Shown here: piece by piece, positions 59,601 through 64,000 of the stretch | Layout: the number at the start of each line of letters is the position of its first letter | Position numbering within the stretch: position 1 is the first letter of the stretch | Assembly: GCA_964373255.1 (NCBI GenBank) | Contig: CAYJTG010000001.1 | Coordinates: 84,532-148,531, forward strand | From: JACPVU01 sp964373255 | Lineage (GTDB): Archaea > Aenigmatarchaeota > Aenigmatarchaeia > GW2011-AR5 | Direction: 5' to 3' | DNA length: 64,000 bases | Made by a program: the position numbers and the translations under genes | The notes under the pieces: model-generated | Seen by the model: the letters and a program-made list of their open reading frames with translations, nothing else | Told to the model about the DNA's origin: nothing | The model's database searches: none

Positions 59601-61406
59601 AATCAAATTCTCTGGGAACGTGTATCCACCAGAGCCGAATGTGCCTGATGTGATGTTGGCGGCTGGCAGTGACGGGACATTAGATACTGACCCAGTTATG
59701 TTTGCGAATGATATTGATAATTTATTATTCCAGCTCGACAAGTCCCCGCTGATGTTCTGAGCTAATAATGTGATCTTGTTGTTCCAGAATGACAGGTCGC
59801 CGGAAATGTTCTGCGCCAGCAATGTCAGCTTGTTGTTAAGAAATGCGATGTTCAGAAGCTTCAATGCATCAACCATGTCTATAGTGGCGTTTGTGACGTT
59901 GCCAGCAGCTATCTTTGCTGTCGTGACCGATGAGTCTGCTAATTCTGAAGTGTCGATCTGGCCGGAAGGCAGCGAGACTGTCCCAGAAGAAACAGTCAAT
60001 CCCGTGGATGTTATTGTGCCCGCTACGTCCAGCGCGGTTGACGGGTTCGTGGTAAGAATGCCCACGCGTGCTGTTCCGTTGCTCACGAACAGAACGTTGT
60101 TGCTCACCGTGAGGTTTCTTCCGACAATCAGGTTGCCGGCTGCGTCTACATTCGTGAATGATTGCTCACCAACGTAAAGCGTCCCTGTGACGTTGGCGTC
60201 GCCCACGACCACAAGCTTCTGGCCCGGGCTCGTCGTTCCTATTCCAATCCGGCCTGTATTGTTGTCGACAAAAAGAATATTATTGCTGACAGTGAGATTT
60301 CTTGTAACAATGAGGTTCACAGGAAAAGTAAAGCTTCCGGAGCCGAACGTACCTGATGTGACATTAGCAGCCGGAATTGTTCCTTGATACGAGCCGACTA
60401 TTGTGCCGTATATAAACCCTGTGACGTTCGCGTCGCCCACGACCGTGAGCAGATGTGTAGGCGCCGTAGTATTGATGCCCACCCTTCCTTCTGTATCTAT
60501 CGTTACCCTGTCTGCGTTGTTTGTGTAAAATCTCAGCTGGTTGTTTGTTATCGTGCCCAGGCTCGCTCCGACGCCTCCGCCTGACAGCGTCCCAAGATAC
60601 ACGCCAAACGACCGTGAGCTGTCATTCACTAAAAGCATGGTTGAATTCGTAGATCCAAGAACTGCCAGTGCGTTAGCCGGCACAACGCCCACACCGATCC
60701 TTCTGTTTATGGTGTCAACAACAAGAACGCTCGCGCCCGTGGAGTTCTGGACCTGCAAAGCCGTCGTCGAATCCGTGAGCGGCCGCTGAACAATAGTGCC
60801 GTTGAACGTGGCTGTCCCGCCGACAAGATTAAACAGCGACACAGGCGAGGTCGTGTTTACGCCGACGTTCCCGCCAACCGTTATGACATTCATTTTTCCG
60901 CCGGCGAAATTCTGTATCTCCAGAATATTAGCTGTTTGTCCGGATGAGTGCGGCTTGATGACAAACGTCCCGGCTGCTGTAGCGTTGTCGGCAATATAAT
61001 TAGTGAAGTTTGTCCTGAACGTGTAGGCCGTCGACCCGATAGTGTACCTCGGAATCAGCGTCTCGCCGTTGATGACAAGCTCCAGGAAATAGTCTTCGCT
61101 GAACGTGAGGTTTAACACCGTGACAGACCCGAGCAGCGTGGCGAAAAGCCCCTGGCTGCTTGTATTGAGTTTTTTTGTCTCCTGCCACAAAGGCAACCCG
61201 CCCGTCTCGGCGTTGTACATCTTGAATATGAACGTGTACTCGCCCGCGAGGGGTTCATCGTTTATGTTCGTCAGTTTTCCCTGCACGTTCAGAAGGTTTG
61301 GTATCGCCATGGAGGCTGCAGAAAATAATACGAGTACGAACAGGATGAGTACGCCGATCCTCTTATTAAAAAAGCCGCTAAAGCCGGAAGAAATTAGCCG
61401 CATCAC
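50679..61406 (-). CDS. Giant secreted repeat protein with C-terminal S74 chaperone domain
   Basis: 3575 residues. A signal peptide (IGVLILFVLVLFSAASMA) is followed by a beta domain (LLNVQGKLTNINDEPLAGEYTF) and then 25-30 beta blocks, each marked by xVGIGTTxP or a variant. Around residues 1060-1220 is a jelly-roll like a carbohydrate-binding module (LVRNGGFESFSGG, KTYSVGVWAKRNG). The 18-residue unit SGDLSFWNNKITLLAQNI repeats in tandem near 57.0 kb. The C-terminus is a peptidase S74/intramolecular chaperone domain (TSDSRVKSN, with the Ser-Lys dyad, and IIGLVAQDVYPIMPELV) and a coiled-coil tail. Such chaperones trimerise phage tail spikes and then cut themselves off. Here it likely forms a huge trimeric surface fibre. 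Confidence 0.9.
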   Translation of the reverse strand: MMRLISSGFSGFFNKRIGVLILFVLVLFSAASMAIPNLLNVQGKLTNINDEPLAGEYTFIFKMYNAETGGLPLWQETKKLNTSSQGLFATLLGSVTVLNLTFSEDYFLELVINGETLIPRYTIGSTAYTFRTNFTNYIADNATAAGTFVIKPHSSGQTANILEIQNFAGGKMNVITVGGNVGVNTTSPVSLFNLVGGTATFNGTIVQRPLTDSTTALQVQNSTGASVLVVDTINRRIGVGVVPANALAVLGSTNSTMLLVNDSSRSFGVYLGTLSGGGVGASLGTITNNQLRFYTNNADRVTIDTEGRVGINTTAPTHLLTVVGDANVTGFIYGTIVGSYQGTIPAANVTSGTFGSGSFTFPVNLIVTRNLTVSNNILFVDNNTGRIGIGTTSPGQKLVVVGDANVTGTLYVGEQSFTNVDAAGNLIVGRNLTVSNNVLFVSNGTARVGILTTNPSTALDVAGTITSTGLTVSSGTVSLPSGQIDTSELADSSVTTAKIAAGNVTNATIDMVDALKLLNIAFLNNKLTLLAQNISGDLSFWNNKITLLAQNISGDLSSWNNKLSISFANITGSVSNVPSLPAANITSGTFGSGGYTFPENLIVTRNLTVSNNILFVDNNTGRIGIGTLSPQQTFAVVGTANFTPASDSTSAFRIFNSTGTQILIVDTANRRVGIGILPTHELTVSGDANITGALYVGGVAVTGNITGTGSSNYIPKWTGSTSQGNSVIYESSSRIGIGTTNPTQALTVAGDANVTGTLYVGSQSFTNVDASGNTVIGRNLTVSNNVLFVSNGTSSVGVGTTSPLFTLQVVGTTNLSSGVIVHGSKCSAGQVLSTTANGTIQCVSDQGAGGSTLPAANITAGTFGGTTAYTFPQNLVVTRNLTVSNNILFVDNNTGRVGIGTTAPQNTLEVIGAVNISGVLYAVLAPAATTSNGTIILGKTSDGWENITFDTTLGSNGKFIFSAPLQIAASSPAITFYDPAQPTNTSRQKAIVFNASATYPISFGASVEVNGSLSVLGASPPTITFGSGSSAQTLQFDTNTQEFQFSGGKIKQDFSNLVRNGGFESFSGGSSWSGDQISAIADGWIQNSGTAYQYAPASYFVGTDVFQGYNALKLDPGGGNLGKISQDILAYKLQPNKTYSVGVWAKRNGTVSVRLNVTGTALVSGFTEQSSTSTNWALITGKFTTKATMNPSDVIHIELKAIGPSSGGFGYFDAVQMNSGNVISEYQDTPIIGVGDQTIYGGLRLQRTGADRGGVLTVDKSVRTRQIEFSYGGDPGWGGLDTNYMNDPRYNWGGNYMPSAIYIELFGNRGLRAVGQDLGATSELRISIEGTIGPVLSTLTGKSVIIPNITIGNVTFSENINLGAKRITNLGTPTQGSDAATKTYVDNQIVSQGNGTVTSISQGLGIILSPNPITTSGTVFFDSGYGNTTYINEGQSSGGDLSGTYPNPTIVWGNGNNKLTLLAQNISGDLSFWNNKITLLAQNISGDLSFWNNKITLLAQNISGDLSFWNNKITLDATNITSGILADARLSINAALLNRDNQKFTALQNFTSGVVLHATKCSSGQVLSTTANGTLQCVADQGAGGSTIPIANVTGGFSQQCAVGQFLRNVTLIDGTSSSICVADAGYGGVSGLSGANLTDSSVANQDLVNSSLTVTAGSGLSGGGSIALGGSGTLTVGAGTGITINADDVAIDTSVVPRKGVTETVTGVWTFDNDVIINRNLFLLGNLTNTNVNNLSVNGSILPPSVFDNTFDIGFTSRTWRRGYFGTDVLIGGSSVLTTISGLGAILTSKSGNTVTIALNGLSLPAANITGDLSTWNNKLTIAYANTTGIPPATTSLPIQNITGDYGTTLNNKIKLDYSNLTNTPTIPPATTSLPAANITVGTFGGTTAYTFPENLVVTRNLTVSNNVLFVDNNTGRVGIGTATPTSKLDIQTGTLSSTAHGRSLTLSSDDPSTLSMVTAFAADNNVQGLAIDSYKSRGTNAVPLVITTGDYPLIINGYGYSGATSGYKLAARIAFRTEGTIADNSVPGLMTFFTANTATPSVLTERMRIDSSGNVGIGTTAPGEILTLRKMAGDATVALNSNDVVGWHMGLDYSDGYRFKVGGGQTAGASDYLTITPAGDPLGEGNVGIGTTAPNQKLVVVGDANITGTLLAGIFSPSSIATSLLNVSGQTLLATSSGNVGIGTTGPASLLHLSKTTNNSFASIQIASDAANAYLYTFGSAYTTSGLYVQDSVTLEADSTTSGGLNLLASAGTGGVIRFGTGGNTERMRIDTSGNVGIGTTGPARKFEVFTSDTSQGAARLYASSASYTGTVVDIGSESSGNGFALLNVRYGVGMPNTAFRINGDGNVGIGTTSPNTKLQVQDGYISTYHANSANGAGYSIRSYTDGGATKNLLGEFGILQNGNNVQTGRFYLSLANAGAPADTSFTVLGNGNVGIGTTSPAAKLSVVGGNIVIDNDTYLYASGGGSILRLGDNDNINFDDGKMYLDRTTGNVGIGTTSPLTKLTLATTDGNTRLTFVQTDGATRNWLIGGQFNVNNGFEITPSTANGGSTFSTPAVVVLSSGNVGIGTTSPVDRLEVENSVAGRSEQIVVDNPSAANGVGVTSGIRWINSGNQMGVVFSERDNNQFNIQNLQAASIRFLTGTTFNAGERMRIQNDGNVGIGTTSPVFTLDIGRVTALGTLNDAIGDLVGKKGLIFHNALENYAGGAIVGKQVGNYGVDLLFGTKASGGNEITERMRIMNTGNVGIGTTAPAGLLQLGAGSFSATNAAYSEMHAGAFGVLFRNAYDSYITGNTQYTAAGWVNKYSVYKSVILGMVDGAFNFDTGTGTTAGAASSPTTKMTILNGGNVGIGTTGPNYKLEVSGNIGTNLNSIVLQPSGGSVATDGTYGIYWHVSGVTPSAAYGIYRMSGAWTANTYQQLRINFDTGIQLGAGTGVGTGYDKSYVEIVNGKGLMVTSGNVGIGTTNPGSKLDVAGSFRLAGSSGTLMQSGHWTWLHTNGDSSGKWIKIGELTVNGAYSAAGVVWSVFPTNPNHGDSVETISVQFRNGGSDIESTYNIEHEVTGGSEYTIADVKVVRRSGTGLGPNYLSIWAQASASWLGGVPWTAQYYGSVSLNTGDLTQYAAIPDTGTTYSRTSILSNINGNVGIGTTGPGAKLHVVGTSRFDNYIGGSTVVDGVTGLVVDGSVAGWGFYVRNSISTTYLYSPTHYITDGTAGRPVYFRGADLSGNSWAIPNSGSVYFNQGNVGIGITNPGTKLSVYTTTGGDGITLDGTQYPAIVLKTSGTVRGYIALPTFNDAYATGSVLGDIVYRTNGGKILLSTNSGGAGVAGIVITGTTGKVGIGVLAPDMLLELADANTIETGIEFANTGSGGKQWRVRTLGSGVSGRVGNFNIRNDADGINVMEITPSGYVGIGMTSPTHRLELPTTADASGQGWAWQWWSTSDSRVKSNQQPLNYGLAEVLKLTPKRYFYQNSHFDNNTLVVENSGKEIIGLVAQDVYPIMPELVDKPADENRTLWGLEYDLFAPVLVNAIQQQQQQVEQLKAENTELRSEMSDLKSRLAAIEKKLGINVAVLGGK
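51181..55650 (-). repeat. Repeated GNVGIGTT-coding DNA motif within the giant gene
   Basis: CCCGATGCCGACGTTGCC (plus strand) occurs about 14 times with near-identical codons, every 170-330 bp, between otherwise unlike segments. Further copies to 60.9 kb are more diverged. Identity at synonymous positions points to recent homogenisation. Confidence 0.85.
56868..57040 (-). repeat. 54-bp tandem repeat in the giant gene
   Basis: Three near-identical units coding SGDLSFWNNKITLLAQNI follow each other, and diverged copies lie at about 59,730-59,840. Confidence 0.8.
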
Positions 61407-61648
61407 GACCCCCTCCTGCTGACTAATTTCATGTTGCCGAAGCTGACGATCTTTATCTTATTTTCAGCTTCGAGAACGTAGCAATATTTAGAAGCAGTGG
61501 CTATCGATATTCCGCACCCTTGGGCAATCTTGTGGATAGGCGTGCCGTCTCCTTTCTTCACAACTTCAAGAATCTGCTCTTTTACGCCCTTCTTGTACAC
61601 TCTTTCTGCCCGCTCTGACCACGGATACCGCTCTTTCTGTCCGACCAA
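61403..61648 (-). CDS. Winged-helix/HTH protein upstream of the giant gene, 81 aa
   Basis: VKEQILEVVKKGDGTPIHKI and GCGISIATASKYCYVLEAENKI form a winged helix of the archaeal type. The tail ends with KLVSRRGS. It overlaps the start of the giant gene by four bases, so both are on one mRNA. It may control that promoter. Confidence 0.75.
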   Translation of the reverse strand: MVGQKERYPWSERAERVYKKGVKEQILEVVKKGDGTPIHKIAQGCGISIATASKYCYVLEAENKIKIVSFGNMKLVSRRGS

Positions 61649-61827
61649 GTAATGTTTTCGTAATTTTACATCTATACAATAAATATATTGACTAGACCTA
61701 GTATATAAAATTACCTTTTAAATTTACCGAATAAATATACAATATTATATGTGATGGTGCGCGCCGTCTTGGGCGGAAAAAAATTTTATATATTGCGGCT
61801 GCGCACAATTATAATGGAGAAACAAAA
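61649..61827. promoter_or_regulatory. Divergent promoter region
   Basis: A/T-rich with ATAAATATATTG and ATAAATATACAATATTATATG for the minus-strand wHTH-giant operon, and TTTTATATATTG about 35 nt before the plus-strand ATG at 61828. Confidence 0.45.
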
Positions 61828-62562
61828 ATGACCGTAGAAAAAAACGACTTCATCCTAACTTTATCGCTTTTTGGAATCCTGCTTTCTTTACTTGTTCAAG
61901 TGTCGTACGCGCAGAATATAAAGAGCGGGAATTTCTCTGCTGTCATAATTATCGACGAGGCCGGCGGACTTTCGAACAGCTCCAGCTTCAAGATGGCACT
62001 CTCAGCGGGCTCTACGCTTGGTCTATCGAACTCTACGACGTACAGGGCGTGCCTGGGCTACATGTGCGTCGAGTTCGGGCCGCGCGGTGAAATACTGAGC
62101 GTGCGGTTCCTCCTAGAGTTCAACATAAGCGGCGCATCGGGCGACCAGGGCTTTGTCGGCAACAACGGCACAGGGCTGTACAGCCCGAAAGATATAGCGC
62201 AGCTCTTTGTCTGCGTGCAGGACCCGACCCTTACAGACAACCCTGTATTCGGGATAGTCTCCGCAGGTTCGTCGCGCTACATAAGGCTTGATCAAGGCGC
62301 TTCCTACGTGCTGAACGTAGCGGAAGACCAGCCCGGAAACAAGTTTTTGATACCTGTGACGAGCAAGGGGTGCGACACCATAAGAAGCAGGATGCCCCTG
62401 CAGCTGCCGCTGACGGCATTCATCCCGATACCTGAATTCCTGAGTGCGATCGAGCTCGCCATAAAGTATCCTATAAACATAATAGGCGACTTCGATAAGA
62501 CTGGAACATTCACACTGGTTCTGGAAAAGAACGAAAGCCAGATTATCGGAAAAATAGTTTAG
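61828..62562 (+). CDS. Secreted protein, 244 aa
   Basis: Sec signal (FILTLSLFGILLSLLVQVSYA). The body begins QNIKSGNFSAVIIIDEAGGL and has Cys pairs (YRACLGYMCVEFG; KGCDTI). It ends FTLVLEKNESQIIGKIV. The opening SGNF...GGLSNSSSFKM resembles short surface modules coded near such giant repeat proteins, so it may be a partner or anchor. No family is recognised. Confidence 0.7.
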   Translation: MTVEKNDFILTLSLFGILLSLLVQVSYAQNIKSGNFSAVIIIDEAGGLSNSSSFKMALSAGSTLGLSNSTTYRACLGYMCVEFGPRGEILSVRFLLEFNISGASGDQGFVGNNGTGLYSPKDIAQLFVCVQDPTLTDNPVFGIVSAGSSRYIRLDQGASYVLNVAEDQPGNKFLIPVTSKGCDTIRSRMPLQLPLTAFIPIPEFLSAIELAIKYPINIIGDFDKTGTFTLVLEKNESQIIGKIV

Positions 62563-62572
62563 AGATGATTGA

Positions 62573-62955
62573 ATGAAAAGAGTGATTCTTGATACAAACA
62601 TTTATGGACTGATTGTAGAGAAAGAAGAACCTGAAAATTTTAAGGCATTGATTCAAAAATCTGATATCGTGGTATACGGAAATAAAATAATTAGAAAAGA
62701 ATTAAGATCAACACCCAGAGTGTTCATAGATGGAATAAATCTCAGATTTGAATTAAGTAACAAAGAAATTGAAGCTGCTAACAGTTACTATCTGGCTTAC
62801 AAAAATATGGGTGGGATGTTGTGGTTTCAGAAGATAATGCAACTATGCTAAACAACTTTGCATTACGTTCATATTTAGTTGTGAATTCAGTACTAAAACT
62901 AAAGACACCGAGGTTTATAGGTTATGAAGAATTCAAAAAAGAGATCAAGAAGTAG
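62573..62955 (+). pseudogene. PIN-domain gene broken by deletion and frameshift
   Basis: The start MKRVILDTNIYGLIVEKEEP has the first PIN Asp, and SDIVVYGNKIIRKELRSTP follows. After YKNMGG the frame is lost, and a second frame resumes with VVVSEDNATMLNNFALRSYL and ends FKKEIKK-stop at 62955. The central part with the other acidic residues (about 20 codons) is missing, so the nuclease should be dead. Confidence 0.7.
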
Positions 62956-63076
62956 TTTTGTGGATAAATTCCCTGACGGCTTTCATGTATTCGGGGTTCT
63001 TTCTATGTTCCTCAATATCCTTCCAGACGTCATGCTTTCGCTTGCGATGGCTGTTTTTTGTTTTCATTTTAGTCAT
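62945..63076 (-). CDS. Small antitoxin-like protein, 43 aa
   Basis: MTKMKTKNSHRKRKHDVWKD then IEEHRKNPEYMKAVREFI. Basic start and helical end, as in short archaeal antitoxins found beside PIN genes. Its 3' end overlaps the end of the broken PIN gene on the other strand. An internal ATG at 63067 is possible. Confidence 0.5.
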   Translation of the reverse strand: MTKMKTKNSHRKRKHDVWKDIEEHRKNPEYMKAVREFIHKTTS

Positions 63077-63149
63077 AATAAAATATAGCAGAAGAGAATA
63101 TTTAAGGTTTATTAATTCGTGATGATGCGTATATCAAAGGTGTTCAACA

Positions 63150-63866
63150 ATGAAAGGCCTCCTGTCAGCCGCTGTTGTGGTCGTCGTCGTGTTAGTCTCG
63201 ACGCTTATTGTATTCAGCGCAGTGAACCCCGTTATCGAAGAGGGCCAGAAGGTGCAGTCGCTGAACGACGCAAAGCAGATACTGAAGACGATAGACGCTG
63301 TTGTCAACCAGCTCTCCTTCGAGTCGACAGGCGCAAAAAGGTCGATAGACATAAGCATGCCCGACGGGCGGTTCATCTTCTCAGGCCGTGACGATTCGCT
63401 CAGGATAAGGCTCGAAGACATTTCACTTCTGAAGCCTGGCACAAGCGTGGAGGAGGAGAATATAGTGCTGCACGGCGGCGGCGTCCTCGACGCCTATGAA
63501 ACCGACGTACTCAATGACGGCCAGATAGATTTTGTTCTGGAAAATTCTGCCATAGTATTTGCGGTCAAGAAGCTCGGCAGTCCAAAAGTCCCTGTTTTTA
63601 TAAATACGAGCAGCATAATCGTGCTCGTTCAGAACAAGCTTCAGCACATAAACATAACGCCAAGGGCGGGAATTTTTATAAATGACAAGGCGAACTCGTC
63701 ATTTGGCCAGGGCTACACAGAACTGCCGTCCTCTAACAATATCCAGGTCGGCTCTGTTATCCTGCACATGAATTCCACCGCAAACATAACTTACGACGCC
63801 GTATTCTCCCTTTCGGCATCGAACGATTTTATCGAGCTCGAGGTCAAGAACATAAAAGGAAAGTAA
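63150..63866 (+). CDS. Pilin-like surface protein, paralogue of the 42.4-kb protein
   Basis: 238 residues. MKGLLSAAVVVVVVLVSTLIVFS is a class III-like leader plus helix. The head follows the same order as the 42,359-43,153 protein: AKQILKTIDAVVNQL, FVLENSAIVFAVKKLG, FGQGYTELPSSNNI and a final SASNDFIELEVKNIKG. It likely anchors or caps a filament. Confidence 0.75.
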   Translation: MKGLLSAAVVVVVVLVSTLIVFSAVNPVIEEGQKVQSLNDAKQILKTIDAVVNQLSFESTGAKRSIDISMPDGRFIFSGRDDSLRIRLEDISLLKPGTSVEEENIVLHGGGVLDAYETDVLNDGQIDFVLENSAIVFAVKKLGSPKVPVFINTSSIIVLVQNKLQHINITPRAGIFINDKANSSFGQGYTELPSSNNIQVGSVILHMNSTANITYDAVFSLSASNDFIELEVKNIKGK

Positions 63867-63945
63867 GTTTTTTCTGCCCGTTTCTTCTTACGTGAGTGAC
63901 TATTATAGTTTCATATCCTCCTGCGACTCTTATGTTTGATTTAAC

Positions 63946-64000
63946 AGTTAGACTTAATAGTTAGACTTAATAGTTAGACTTAATAGTTAGACTTAATAGT
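63946..64000. repeat. 13-bp tandem repeat at the right edge
   Basis: AGTTAGACTTAAT is repeated just over four times without change and runs off the window. Confidence 0.85.

Overview
The window falls into two unlike parts. From 1 to about 16.7 kb every gene lies on the minus strand. Genes are spaced by long inverted repeats, and nearly all starts follow a strong Shine-Dalgarno (AAAGGAG type). Products look bacterial or phage/plasmid-like: two SPFH proteins, a ThiF/E1-like, JAB and possible E2-like set, an aminoacyl-histidine dipeptidase, a lipoprotein and a possible outer-membrane barrel. From about 17 kb to the end the sequence is archaeal, most likely a DPANN-type archaeon. Evidence: TATA boxes 25-30 nt before leaderless starts, FtsZ, GatC/GatA/GatB with an AsnRS, archaeal SRP RNA, intron-split tRNAs, HerA-like ATPases and class III (KGVSPLIA) pilins. 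The join near 16.7-17.0 kb could be an acquired segment or an assembly chimera.

Layout: 0-7 kb, a putative ubiquitin-like/SPFH cluster. 7-16.7 kb, small membrane proteins, PepD, a lipoprotein and a fusion membrane/beta-barrel protein. 17-20 kb, a three-gene ATPase operon. 20-26 kb, tRNA-Glu, a ZIP transporter, an AlkA-type glycosylase, tRNA-Arg and gatA-GNAT-gatB. 26-38 kb, RelBE-like toxin-antitoxin, a racemase, subtilase, asnS, gatC, ftsZ, rhomboid, HerA-like ATPase, an OB-fold protein and an M50 protease. 38.4-38.7 kb, SRP RNA. 38.8-46.2 kb, pilin-like and accessory surface genes. 47-50.7 kb, a DsbA-like protein and three small toxin-antitoxin-type modules separated by stubs of an S74 C-terminus. 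50.7-61.4 kb, one giant secreted S74-type protein (3575 aa) with an upstream wHTH gene. 61.8-64 kb, a secreted protein, a broken PIN gene, another pilin-like protein and a 13-bp tandem repeat.

The most striking signal is in the archaeal part. It holds a set of dispersed, branched palindromes: an outer stem enclosing two to four hairpin arms, 56-190 bp long. Three copies of one family are each exactly 91 bp. In another family outer stems change on both sides so that pairing is kept. Several copies have flanking direct repeats of 9-13 bp, and one can be cleanly removed to restore the stop codon of the glycosylase gene, so they appear to be mobile. No transposase is in the window. A second, simpler hairpin motif is shared by the tRNA introns, intergenic spacers and the SRP RNA gene.
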